DNA of 64,000 nucleotides from Alloalcanivorax balearicus MACL04 (GTDB lineage Bacteria > Pseudomonadota > Gammaproteobacteria > Pseudomonadales > Alcanivoracaceae), in contig NZ_ARXS01000003.1 in assembly GCF_025532145.1 (NCBI RefSeq), forward strand, positions 124,001-188,000. Direction: 5' to 3'. A program made the position numbers and the translations under genes. The notes under the pieces were generated by a model. It was not told the DNA's origin, made no database searches, and worked only from the letters and a program-made list of their open reading frames with translations. Numbering within the stretch: position 1 is the first letter of the stretch; every line of letters starts with the position of its first letter. Shown one piece after another: positions 29,293 through 37,956 of the stretch.

Positions 29293-29916
29293 TTAGCCGG
29301 GGTGGAGTGTGGCGGCGCCCTCCAATACCTGACTGGCGAAGGCGGGGAGGTGGGCATGGCGGTAACGGCGGGTATTGGCCAGGTCGAAACCGGCATCGTG
29401 GAGGATATCCGGGGTGGGGCGGTTGAGGTGGCAGCCGCAGGCCAGATGTTTCCACAACGGCGTCAGCCGGTTCTGCCAGCGCTGCGTGCGGGGGTTGGGA
29501 CTGGCGATGTGCTCCAGAATCAGTAATTGCCCATTGTCGGCCAGCACCCGCCGCATTTCCCGGGCGGCCCGTTCCGGTTCGGGGATGGTGCACAGCACCA
29601 GGCACGCCACCACGGTGTCGAAGTACCGGTCCGGGTAGGGCAGTCGCCGTGCATCACCGGCCAGCAGGCGGATGCGTTCAGGGTGGGGGCCGTTGGTGGC
29701 TTGCCGGCGGGCCCGGTCGAGCAACGGGATACTGGGTTCCAGGCCGTGAATTTCCGTGGCTTGCTCGCCGTAAAGCGGCAGGTTGGCGCCATTGCCGACG
29801 CCGATTTCCAGGATCCGCCCGCGAGCGGCGGCGATCAAACGCTGGCGGTCGCGATAGAAAGGGCGTGTCCCCAGGTCCAGCAGGGGCGGAAAAATATAGT
29901 CGCTGTAAAACCCCAT
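29293..29916 (-). CDS. Class I SAM-dependent methyltransferase
   Basis: Methyltransferase of about 207 aa with a UbiE/COQ5-like Rossmann core. Motif I is EIGVGNGANLPLYG. LEPSIPLLDRAR, GDARRLPYPDRYFDTVVA and a LLILEHI strand follow. The sequence family is the phosphatidylethanolamine-methyltransferase-like group often labelled PmtA, but I cannot identify the substrate. Homology suggests the ATG at 29916 (MGFYSDYIFPPLLD). An in-frame ATG at 29949 is also available, and neither has a clear ribosome site. It lies downstream of, and on the opposite side from, a REP-like palindrome. Confidence 0.78.
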   Translation of the reverse strand: MGFYSDYIFPPLLDLGTRPFYRDRQRLIAAARGRILEIGVGNGANLPLYGEQATEIHGLEPSIPLLDRARRQATNGPHPERIRLLAGDARRLPYPDRYFDTVVACLVLCTIPEPERAAREMRRVLADNGQLLILEHIASPNPRTQRWQNRLTPLWKHLACGCHLNRPTPDILHDAGFDLANTRRYRHAHLPAFASQVLEGAATLHPG

Positions 29917-29980
29917 GGCATGGGCCTGTTTGTTGTTATATCGGCCCATGCTTGTCTTGGCGGGGACGGGAAGTCAAGCC

Positions 29981-30069
29981 GGCACGCTGTATTCGCGAGC
30001 AAGCTCGCTTCCCACAGAGAGGGCCACGGAGCCGCTGTGGGAGGCTGGCTTGCCAGCGAATCAGTGTGC
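29981..30069. repeat. REP-like palindrome with terminal GGCAC arms
   Basis: The outer arms GGCACGCTGTATTCGC and GCGAATCAGTGTGCC pair imperfectly. Inside, AGCAAGCTCGCTTCCCACAG faces GCCGCTGTGGGAGGC. It lies between the methyltransferase and lipoprotein genes. Another CACCAGTGGCTCACGAGCC fragment follows near 30110. Confidence 0.65.
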
Positions 30070-30145
30070 CAACGGTTGCGTGTAAACGGATGTTCCACAA
30101 CTGTAGGACACCAGTGGCTCACGAGCCGCGATTTGTCTCAAAGCG

Positions 30146-32107
30146 TCAGCGGCTGATCAGCGCCAGTTCCGCGTCCTGTTGCAGCACGGTCCACCAGCGC
30201 CGGCCGTGGTCGGCGTCGAAGCCCACCAGGGGCTGGTCGGCGCAGGCGTCCGGACGGTTTGGCGGCGTGGTCAGGAAGGCGCTGTCGAACGGCTGCTGTA
30301 CCACGCAGTCGGTGTCGGCGATGGCCTGCCAACCGTCGGCGGTACGCCAGGCCAGGGTGTGGCTGTCGGTGTCCACGCCTTCGCTGGCGTCGAAGGTCAG
30401 CGCATAGGCGTCGGACACGGCGGTGGCCAGATCCCACGCTTTGCTGGCGGTGGCCGGCAGGGTATGGGGCTGCTTGGCGGTGCCGTCGGGCTGGCTGCCG
30501 GGCAGGCCAACCATGCTTTCGATGTCCTTCACCGCGCCGTAGGCGCTGGAGTAGGTGCCGGTCTGGTTCTGGGTGCCGCTGACGATAAGGATGTCCGAAG
30601 CGGTATCCTCATCGGCCTGTTGCCAGCTCATGGTGACCAGCTCTTTGAGGTCGATGGTGGTTTCGGGAATCTCCACTTCGCTCTCGTTAAGCGCGACCAG
30701 GCGCTCGTTGCCGTTGAGGTTGGGGGTCCAGGATTCGTGATACTGGAACAGGAACTGGTAGCCCAGGCGCATCAGGTCGGTGACGGTTTCGGCGCGGCTG
30801 AAGCCGGGGGTCACGCCCATGTCGCGGGTACGGCTTTCGACCCGGTTAAAGGTGTTGTTGGTGCCGGCCACCATGCGCGCCACGCTGCCGTCGTCGCCGG
30901 TGCAGTCGTTGCTGATGTAGCTGGCGTCCAGGTACATCACCGGTCGGGTGCCTTCGGGAATGGAGTTGGGGTAGACCAGCCGTTCGCAGCGGTTCCTGGT
31001 GCGCGAGAAGCGATCCATCAGTTTCCATTGCGGGTCGGCCAGTTCTTTGACGCCGTCCTCGTTGCTGCCGATGGTGTGTTCGACGTACCAGGACTCATAG
31101 TCGACCCGGTCGCCCTGGAAGGTGAGCACCGAGGCGTTGGCGTCATAGGCCGGGGAGCCGTTATCCATGGTGTTCATCTTCTGCTGCACGATACGCTGCA
31201 CCAGCTCGCGCTCGCCGTAACGGAATTCATAGCCTTTATAGGAGGCGTTGCCGGACATGATCTGGGTGTACTGCGGCAGGCGGTAGTTGCCATCGGCGGT
31301 GGTCCAGGATGACGGGTCCACCCAGATCGGCGCGGTGACCACGGAGCGCTGATACATGTGTTCGTGGCCCTGTACCCAGAGCACGTCATAGCGGGCGAAG
31401 AAGGCGCGGATGTCGTCCCACATGTCCATCAGGGCGTTGTCGCCTTTGATGCCCTCGACGATCATCTCGCGAGTTTCGCCGTACTTGGCGCCGATCAGGC
31501 CGTCATGACTGGCGATCACCAGGTGGTCGAATTCCCCTTCGTGGGCGGCCACTTCCTGCTTGATCCACTCAAAGGCGATGGGCAGATTGTAGTATTTGAG
31601 CAGGATGATCATCACGTTGTCGCGGATCACGTAGTAGTTCAAGTACTGGGCGCCGGCCATGTGCACCGCATCCTCGGGGATGTAGTGCTTCATGTTCTCG
31701 ATCCATTCCACCGAGTAGGCGTAGCTGTCCTCGTGGTTGCCCATCAGCGGCAGGAACTCGATGCCGGCGTCGCGGTAGCTTTCCGCCACCGAGGTCCATT
31801 GCTCGAACTCGCGGGTGGTGCCGTGGTCGGTGAGGTCGCCCACCGGGATCACGATGTCCACGCCCAGTTCCTGCTCCTTGTCGAGCACCGCTTTCATCGG
31901 ATGCATGGAAACGTTATCGCCGCCACCCTGGGTGTCGGGCAACAGACCAATGCGCAGGGTGGAAACCGGAGTCGGCGTGGGTGTTTCGCCGCCGTTGCCG
32001 GGATCGGTGGGTGGCGTGCCGGAATCGGATGAAGACGAAGAACCGCCGCAGGCGGACAACAGGCCGCCGAGCAGCACCGCGTACAGCGGTAGTGCCGTGA
32101 ATCGCAT
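30146..32107 (-). CDS. Calcineurin-like metallophosphoesterase lipoprotein
   Basis: Predicted outer-membrane lipoprotein of 653 aa. The signal peptide ends in the lipobox LLSAC (Cys20) followed by Gly-Gly-Ser, so Lol sorting to the outer membrane is expected, and a Ser/Thr/Pro-rich linker (residues 22-48) comes next. The phosphoesterase domain shows DTQGG, GDLTDHG, GNHED, ASHDG and VQGHEHMY, the five metal-binding blocks of the calcineurin superfamily. The C-terminal ~250 residues, including TSWQQADEDTASDI-like beta strands, do not resemble anything I recognise. Phosphate scavenging or cell-surface nucleotide/phosphodiester hydrolysis is possible; the substrate is unknown. Confidence 0.8.
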   Translation of the reverse strand: MRFTALPLYAVLLGGLLSACGGSSSSSDSGTPPTDPGNGGETPTPTPVSTLRIGLLPDTQGGGDNVSMHPMKAVLDKEQELGVDIVIPVGDLTDHGTTREFEQWTSVAESYRDAGIEFLPLMGNHEDSYAYSVEWIENMKHYIPEDAVHMAGAQYLNYYVIRDNVMIILLKYYNLPIAFEWIKQEVAAHEGEFDHLVIASHDGLIGAKYGETREMIVEGIKGDNALMDMWDDIRAFFARYDVLWVQGHEHMYQRSVVTAPIWVDPSSWTTADGNYRLPQYTQIMSGNASYKGYEFRYGERELVQRIVQQKMNTMDNGSPAYDANASVLTFQGDRVDYESWYVEHTIGSNEDGVKELADPQWKLMDRFSRTRNRCERLVYPNSIPEGTRPVMYLDASYISNDCTGDDGSVARMVAGTNNTFNRVESRTRDMGVTPGFSRAETVTDLMRLGYQFLFQYHESWTPNLNGNERLVALNESEVEIPETTIDLKELVTMSWQQADEDTASDILIVSGTQNQTGTYSSAYGAVKDIESMVGLPGSQPDGTAKQPHTLPATASKAWDLATAVSDAYALTFDASEGVDTDSHTLAWRTADGWQAIADTDCVVQQPFDSAFLTTPPNRPDACADQPLVGFDADHGRRWWTVLQQDAELALISR

Positions 32108-32567
32108 GATGTGAACCCCCAGTTTGGTATTGGTATGCCCGGGTGCACCCCATCACGCGCCTTCCTTTGCGCTTCTCCGCGACGGCGGAGGCTGGGTATG
32201 GAACCCGGGTCGGGAGCGGGCTCCCGAAGCGCTGCCTATGCTGGATAAAGGATGTGATGATTCGGCGTCATTGAAATGACGGTTTGATGATTTGTGTTGT
32301 CCCACGGTTGTGGAGCGGCGCTGGATGTCGGACGCCAACATAAGATTCATCGCGGTTTAGCGGGAACTGGCCTTACCCTCCATCATGGACAGCGGAGCCG
32401 CGTTACGCCTTTGCGGGAACGCCGTGAAGCAGGGTCCCGCAAAGGCGTAACGCGGCTCCGCTTCGAGGTAACCGGCAAGTACAGGAGTTCTTCTGGCCTT
32501 GGAGACATAAATTCGCAGGTTGCTACAACGTCGCTGTGGGAGATTCACCAGCAGACAAAGCGGACCG
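32108..32567. other. 460-bp intergenic region with a long perfect hairpin
   Basis: Region between the lipoprotein gene start and the recQ stop, both on the minus strand. It carries a palindromic ACCCGGGTCGGGAGC stretch near 32203, a 28-bp perfect inverted repeat at 32391-32462, and a partial REP-like fragment (GTTGCTACAACGTCGCTGTGG) near 32518, spelled here over 21 bases only as GTTGCTACAACG and CGCTGTGG. No supported gene is present. Confidence 0.6.
32391..32462. repeat. 28-bp perfect inverted repeat (hairpin)
   Basis: Arms 32391-32418 and 32435-32462 are exact complements (inner part GTTACGCCTTTGCGGGA) around a 16-nt loop. The arm sequence differs from the GTTCCAGGAC family and from the REP-like family, and this is the only copy in the window. 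Confidence 0.85.
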
Positions 32568-34367
32568 TCACGAGGCGTAGCGGTGGAACACTTCCAGGAA
32601 AGCGTCGCCGTAGGCTTCCAGCTTGCGGTCGCCGACGCCGCTGACGCTGGCGATGTCGCGCAGGGAGGTCGGGTGGATCGCCATCATGTCGAGCAGGGTG
32701 GCGTCGTGGAAGATCACGTAGGGCGGCACGCCGGCTTCTTCGGCCAGTTGCTTGCGGCAGGCGCGCAGGGCTTCCCAAAGCGGGCGCTCGGCGTCCGTCA
32801 CCGGAACCCGCTCGGCACGGCGGGAGCGGGTCTGGGCACGGGCCACGTCCTTGCGCAGTTGCAGCGATCGCTCACCGCGTAAATACGGACGGCAGGTCTC
32901 GGTGAGTTGCAGGGCGCCATAGCCGGCGGCATCCACGGCGAGCAGGCCCAGTGCCACCAGTTGCCGGTAAATGGCCCGCCACTGATTGGCGGAAAGCTCG
33001 CCGCCGATGTTCCAGGTGGAGACATGGTCGTGGCCGGCGGAAGCCACCTTGTCGCTGCGATTGCCGGTGAGTACATCGACCAGGTGATTGACGCCGAAGC
33101 GCTGGCCGGTGCGGTAAACGCAGCTGAGCGCTTTGCGCGCCACCTCGGTGGCGTCGAATGTCTGTGGCGGATTCAGGCAGGTATCGCAGTTGCCGCAGGG
33201 TTTTTCCAGGGTCTCGCCAAAATAATTCAGCAGCGCCTGGCGCCGGCACTGGGTCACTTCACAGAGACCAAGCATGGCCTCCAGCCGCTGATGCTCGTGA
33301 CGCTTGAACTGCTCGTTGCCTTCCGATTGCGCCAGCATCTGCTTGTGGCGGATGGCGTCTTCCAGCCCATAGGCCATCCAGGCGGTGGCGGGGGCGCCAT
33401 CACGGCCGGCGCGGCCGGTTTCCTGGTAATAGGCTTCAATGCTTTTGGGCAGATCCAGGTGGGCGACGAAACGCACGTCCGGTTTGTCGATACCCATGCC
33501 GAACGCCACCGTGGCCACCATCACCAGGCCATCCTCGCGCAGGAAACGCTGTTGGTGGCGGGCGCGCACTTCGCCGCCGAGACCGGCGTGGTAGGGCAGG
33601 GCGGCAATGCCCTGCTGGTTGAGCCAGTCGGCGGTCTGGTCCACCTTATTGCGGGACAGGCAATAAACGATGCCGGCGTCGCCGGCGTGTTCGCTGCGGA
33701 TCAGCCGTAGTAATTGCTGGCGGGCGCTGTCCTTGCGTTCGATCCGGTACTGGATATTGGGTCGGTCGAAGCTGGAAACGAAGTGCCGGGCACCACCGAG
33801 ATCGAGCCGTTCGGCGATTTCCTGGCGGGTGCGCGGATCGGCGGTGGCGGTGAGCGCGATACGCGGCACCTGGGGGAATTCCCGGTGCAGCAGGGACAGC
33901 TGCAGGTAGTCACTGCGGAAATCATGGCCCCACTGCGACACGCAATGCGCCTCGTCGATGGCGAACAACGCCAGCGGCGACTGGTGCAGCAATTCCAGAG
34001 TGCGTGCCTGGGTCAGCCTCTCCGGCGCCACGTAGAGCAGGTCGAGAGTGCCGTCACGGACCTGTTGTTCCAGTTCCCGGGCGCGGCCGGCGTCCAGAGT
34101 GGAATTGAGGAAACCGGCGCTGACCCCGAGAGCATTGAGCGCGTCCACCTGATCCTGCATCAGCGCGATCAATGGGCTGACCACCACACCGACACCTTCC
34201 CGCGCCAGGGCCGGGATTTGGTAACACAGGGATTTGCCGCCGCCGGTGGGCATCAATACCAGGGCATCGCCACCGCTTACCAGGGTGTCGATAATGGCGG
34301 CCTGCTGGTTACGGAATTCGTGGTAGCCGAATACGTGCTGGAGAATCGAAAGGGGATCGCGTTGCAT
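32568..34367 (-). CDS. recQ: ATP-dependent DNA helicase RecQ
   Basis: 3'-5' DNA helicase of 599 aa in recombination repair (RecF pathway). Walker [16 protein letters not shown], the DEAH-type box [15 protein letters not shown] with its aromatic-rich loop and the [10 protein letters not shown] motif VI are intact. The zinc site is the CEVTQC ... CGNCDTC cluster, followed by a winged-helix RQC domain and a C-terminal HRDC domain ([15 protein letters not shown] ... [15 protein letters not shown]). The start is at the ATG at 34367 ([15 protein letters not shown]). The frame stays open for 260 codons upstream over the divergent chrA gene, but homology stops here. Confidence 0.95.
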   Translation of the reverse strand: MQRDPLSILQHVFGYHEFRNQQAAIIDTLVSGGDALVLMPTGGGKSLCYQIPALAREGVGVVVSPLIALMQDQVDALNALGVSAGFLNSTLDAGRARELEQQVRDGTLDLLYVAPERLTQARTLELLHQSPLALFAIDEAHCVSQWGHDFRSDYLQLSLLHREFPQVPRIALTATADPRTRQEIAERLDLGGARHFVSSFDRPNIQYRIERKDSARQQLLRLIRSEHAGDAGIVYCLSRNKVDQTADWLNQQGIAALPYHAGLGGEVRARHQQRFLREDGLVMVATVAFGMGIDKPDVRFVAHLDLPKSIEAYYQETGRAGRDGAPATAWMAYGLEDAIRHKQMLAQSEGNEQFKRHEHQRLEAMLGLCEVTQCRRQALLNYFGETLEKPCGNCDTCLNPPQTFDATEVARKALSCVYRTGQRFGVNHLVDVLTGNRSDKVASAGHDHVSTWNIGGELSANQWRAIYRQLVALGLLAVDAAGYGALQLTETCRPYLRGERSLQLRKDVARAQTRSRRAERVPVTDAERPLWEALRACRKQLAEEAGVPPYVIFHDATLLDMMAIHPTSLRDIASVSGVGDRKLEAYGDAFLEVFHRYAS

Positions 34368-34451
34368 GGCGGCAGTATACCTGTCCGCGGACGCGGTGAC
34401 ATCCGCGTGACACGTGCACCACGCACAATCCGGCGCGACTGTGACGAAACC

Positions 34452-35606
34452 ATGACGGGAAACAAAGCGACAATGCAGGCATGGCGGGTTTTTCGTGAAT
34501 TTTTTCTGTTGGGATGGATCAGCTTTGGTGGTCCGGCGGCCCATGTGGGGTACTTCCATCGCCGCTTCGTTGCCACTCTGGGCTGGCTGGACGAGGATGA
34601 GTTCGCCCGTCTGCTGGCGTTGACCCAGTTTCTTCCCGGTCCGGCCTCCAGCCAGTTGGGGTTCGCCATCGGCCGTCATCGCGCCGGGCTGGCTGGGGCG
34701 GTGGCGGCGTTCCTCGGTTTTACCCTGCCGTCGTTCCTGCTCATGGTGCTGGTGGCGCTGTTCGCCGCCCAGTGGGCCGGCGACGGGTTGGATGGCGTGG
34801 TGCGGGGGCTGAAATGGCTGGCGGTGGTGGTGGTGGCCGACGCGGTCTGGAACATGGGCCGCCGTTTTTGTCCCGATGCCCTGACCCGGACACTGGCGCT
34901 GGCCACGGCGGTGCTGTTGTGGTGGTGGCCGGGCATCGTCACGCAACTGCTGACCCTGTTGCTGGCGGCGTTGATCGGCGCCGGATGGCTCAAGCGTACC
35001 GTGGAGACCGTGCCGGAGAGCGGTGCCATCAGGGTGCGCCCGCTGGTGCTGTTCCTCGGGTTCTGGCTTTTGTTCACACTGGTCGGAGGCCTGTGGCTGC
35101 TGCGGGACTTCTACAGTGCCGGCGCCCTGGTGTTCGGCGGCGGCCATGTGGTGTTGCCGTTGCTGCAGGGCTTCGTCGGTGACCGCGTCGGTACCGACGC
35201 CTTTCTGACCGGCTACGCCGCCGCCCAGGCGGTACCCGGCCCGATGTTTTCCCTGGCCGCCTATCTGGGCGCGCTGCTGATGCCGGCGGCGCCCTGGTCC
35301 GGCGCGGCCCTGGCCACGGTGGCGATCTTCCTGCCCGGCTTCCTGTTGGTATGGGCATTGGCCGACGCCTGGCGCGGCCTGGCCAGCCGCCCGGCCATGG
35401 CCGGCTCGGTGGCAGGCATCAACGCCGCCGTGGTGGGACTGCTGCTGGCCGCCCTCTACGACCCGGTTTTTCGCTCGGCGGTGGCCGGTGGAGGGGACTT
35501 GGCGATGGTGGTGATGGGGTTTTTGTTATTACGGTCGGGGAAAGTGCCGTTGCTCTGGTTGGTCGTGGGTATGGCATTGCTGGGATGGGCTGTCACGGCT
35601 TTTTGA
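34452..35606 (+). CDS. chrA: Chromate transporter ChrA
   Basis: Inner-membrane CHR-family transporter of 384 aa exporting chromate. It is the long form with two homologous halves. Each half begins with a conserved block: [22 protein letters not shown] and, in the second half, [19 protein letters not shown], quoted as [12 protein letters not shown] and [12 protein letters not shown]. Ten or more hydrophobic helices are visible. It is divergent from recQ across 84 bp. The ATG at 34452 is used; an ATG at 34473 would also fit. Its last 14 bases overlap the end of the convergent unknown gene. No chrB regulator is present, so chromate resistance is inferred from family only. Confidence 0.9.
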   Translation: MTGNKATMQAWRVFREFFLLGWISFGGPAAHVGYFHRRFVATLGWLDEDEFARLLALTQFLPGPASSQLGFAIGRHRAGLAGAVAAFLGFTLPSFLLMVLVALFAAQWAGDGLDGVVRGLKWLAVVVVADAVWNMGRRFCPDALTRTLALATAVLLWWWPGIVTQLLTLLLAALIGAGWLKRTVETVPESGAIRVRPLVLFLGFWLLFTLVGGLWLLRDFYSAGALVFGGGHVVLPLLQGFVGDRVGTDAFLTGYAAAQAVPGPMFSLAAYLGALLMPAAPWSGAALATVAIFLPGFLLVWALADAWRGLASRPAMAGSVAGINAAVVGLLLAALYDPVFRSAVAGGGDLAMVVMGFLLLRSGKVPLLWLVVGMALLGWAVTAF

Positions 35607-37122
35607 AGGCGGCGTTCTGAAAAAAGGGTCGCCAAGCGGTTTCGTTATTGATCGCGGGAATCGCCTTTTTCAGGGCAGCCAGATCAAGTTGTTTGAACCA
35701 GGCCGCTGCCTCCTGGCACTCCGGCAGGCTGTTGGAGCCGACATCGAACAGCAAGCTCAATTCCTGATGTTCGTTTATCCTGGCGATGGGCAAATGGTAA
35801 CGGCTGTTGCAGGTGCTCAGCCGCTGGTTGATGCGCAGTTTCAAGGCCGGGCCGGCCGTTGCCACCACCTCGCCATATTCTTCTTCGGCGGGGGCATGGG
35901 GCCAGATGTCCTGGAGAGCCGGTGGATTGGTGCTTTGCCAACGTAGAAGAAAGATCTGTATGGACGCCGCTCCCTCTTGATCGAAGGAGGAAAAGTCAAG
36001 CCTCCATGGATGATCCGGCGATGTCATACGGCCCGATCTTGCGTGGAATAAATCGTCGTCGGGATTAAAGAAAGGGGCCAGCCGCTGCCCGAGAAAGCCC
36101 ACGAATTCCGCATAGTTTTTTTGCGTCATAGTGGAGTCCATGGAGGGGATATACTCGCCTGAAAGCAACTGCATGGAGAGATCTTCCGTCCCCAGCTGTT
36201 TGATGATCCCGATAAAATCACTGGCTACCTGAGTATCGGGTGTTTCCGCCCTGGCATGGATATAAGTGTCGCCAATATCGCGTTCGGCCTGAATAAAATA
36301 GTAGCCGTTTGCCTCTCGGGCGATGTGGATGTCGTGTCCGAGGTTTTGGTGATCGGGGTGAATGGAGAAAAAGTTTTTTGCCACTTTCCGTCGCTGATAT
36401 TTATCTTCGTTGGTGGTGGCAAAGAGGGTCATTTCGTGGGCTTTGACATCGGTTCCACGCCGCTGCCAAACCTTGAACGCGATGGCATCGGACGCCGCTT
36501 CGGGATACCTGAGAACATAGTTCTCTGGCAGTTTCAACGACAGCATGCCCTCGTGGGAGGTCTGCCATGTTGGCGTCACCTTGGCCTGGGCGAGCTGCTG
36601 GAATACTTCTTGCGTCCGGTTTCGCGCGTCCCGCCACTCGGCCTGGATGCGCAGGAGTTCGGGGTTGTCTGGCTCGACCGGGACGAGTTTCAGTGCCTGG
36701 ATACCGTTTATGTCGCTAGCGAGATTGTCCTTGCTTCGCTCTTTCAGTGCGTCGAGGTCACTCTCGTCCTCGATGTCCGGATAGCTATTGCCGAATAAGC
36801 CTTCTTCCTGAATAAAGCGAACCGAACCGTCCGTCTCGGCAACATAATCCTTGCCATGACCACGCAGCGGGAGGGCCTCTTTTTTGAACGGCACCATCAA
36901 ATAGCCGCGCAGTTTGGTCCCGTCCGGCCCATAGAGCCTCATTACCGGCAACAGGCGGTCAACCTCGGCCCAGGTGACCTCGGCATAGGAGTCAAACTTG
37001 GAGTTGATGGGCTGAGGGAAGTAGGTTCCCCCGGGCACATCACGGGTGATGGTAAGGGCAAGAACCACAGTGATCGGGATCAGCAACAGGATCGAGGCAA
37101 GGACCAAAAGGATGCGTTTCAT
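35593..37122 (-). CDS. Unknown membrane-anchored protein
   Basis: I do not recognise this 509-aa protein. Residues 4-24 form one hydrophobic helix (LLVLASILLLIPITVVLALT) with a basic start, so it should be anchored in the inner membrane with the rest in the periplasm, or exported. The rest is soluble, mixed alpha/beta and rich in charged residues, with only two cysteines (near residues 436 and 464 by estimate). A repeated topology is suggested by two AEF/ASDFIG-type segments. Base composition looks less GC-rich than its neighbours, which hints at acquisition. It overlaps the 3' end of chrA tail-to-tail by 14 bp. No function is assigned. Confidence 0.7.
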   Translation of the reverse strand: MKRILLVLASILLLIPITVVLALTITRDVPGGTYFPQPINSKFDSYAEVTWAEVDRLLPVMRLYGPDGTKLRGYLMVPFKKEALPLRGHGKDYVAETDGSVRFIQEEGLFGNSYPDIEDESDLDALKERSKDNLASDINGIQALKLVPVEPDNPELLRIQAEWRDARNRTQEVFQQLAQAKVTPTWQTSHEGMLSLKLPENYVLRYPEAASDAIAFKVWQRRGTDVKAHEMTLFATTNEDKYQRRKVAKNFFSIHPDHQNLGHDIHIAREANGYYFIQAERDIGDTYIHARAETPDTQVASDFIGIIKQLGTEDLSMQLLSGEYIPSMDSTMTQKNYAEFVGFLGQRLAPFFNPDDDLFHARSGRMTSPDHPWRLDFSSFDQEGAASIQIFLLRWQSTNPPALQDIWPHAPAEEEYGEVVATAGPALKLRINQRLSTCNSRYHLPIARINEHQELSLLFDVGSNSLPECQEAAAWFKQLDLAALKKAIPAINNETAWRPFFQNAAFKKP

Positions 37123-37293
37123 GGTTATGGTGATGTCCGCCCTGCCTGCTTTTGTTGGCTCTACACTATAACAATCCGAATGGTATCAAGAGAGGGCGCG
37201 TTGATTGAATCGCGAACTGTCTCTTCTTGCCCGCTTGCTCAAAGACCGGAACCATGATTCAATTCTTTGAAAGCAGGAACCAGGATTCCGATC

Positions 37294-37956
37294 ATGGCAT
37301 ACCGGGAAACCGCTCAGGTGCGGGCGCGTAAGGCGGCGCAGCGGGAGAATTTGCTGGAGACCGCCGAGAGGCTGGTGCGGGAAGGGGGCTTCGCCGCCAT
37401 GACCATGCAGGCGGTGGCGGAGCGCGCCGGCGTCGGTGTCGGCACGCTGTATCGCTATTTCGATAACAAAGCGACCCTGGCGGCGGAGGTATTCCGTGTC
37501 GCCACCGAGCGGGAAGTGGAGGCCGTGGCGCGGGCGCTGTCCGGGCCGGGCGGCGCTGGTGCCCGTCTGGAGCAGGCACTGCGGGTGTTCGCCGGCCGTG
37601 CCATGGCGGCGCCCAAGCTGGCCTGGGCGCTGATCGCCGAACCGGTGGAGCCGGAGGTGGATGCCGAGCGTCTGCATTATCGGGCCACCTATGCGGCGCT
37701 GTATCGGGACGTGCTGGATCATGGCGTTGCCAGCGGCGAGCTGCCGGCCCAGGCCACCGCTCCCAGCGCCGCGGCGCTGGTGGGGGCGGTGGCCGAAGCT
37801 CTGGTGGGGCCACTGGCGGCGCCGCTGGCGGACGCCGCCCTGCCGGATCAGATGGTGGCCTTCTGCCTGCGGGCGGTGGGCGCCACGCCATCGCAATCGA
37901 GACAACCACAACAAAACACCACCACAGGCGCCGTTGGCGCTGGAGGTCAATCATGA
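37294..37956 (+). CDS. TetR/AcrR-family regulator of acyl-CoA dehydrogenase operon
   Basis: Repressor of about 220 aa. The helix-turn-helix covers about residues 18-60: LLETAERLVREGGFAAMTMQ, then AVAERAGVGVGTLYRYFDNK. The ligand-binding half is Ala/Leu-rich. I start at the ATG at 37294 (MAYRETAQ), nine codons inside the longest frame. The stop overlaps the ATG of the acyl-CoA dehydrogenase gene (ATGA), so the two are one translational unit and the regulator probably controls its own operon, perhaps in response to an acyl-CoA. The C-terminal tail is Gln/Thr/Gly-rich and probably disordered. Confidence 0.87.
   Translation: MAYRETAQVRARKAAQRENLLETAERLVREGGFAAMTMQAVAERAGVGVGTLYRYFDNKATLAAEVFRVATEREVEAVARALSGPGGAGARLEQALRVFAGRAMAAPKLAWALIAEPVEPEVDAERLHYRATYAALYRDVLDHGVASGELPAQATAPSAAALVGAVAEALVGPLAAPLADAALPDQMVAFCLRAVGATPSQSRQPQQNTTTGAVGAGGQS

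Noticed and set aside
32108-32567. Possible tRNA or small-RNA gene in this gap
   Set aside because: The only strong structure is a simple perfect hairpin without tRNA arms or a CCA end.
34368-35147. 260-residue N-terminal extension of RecQ
   Set aside because: It is Gln/His-rich shadow sequence opposite chrA; RecQ proteins begin at the ATG at 34367.
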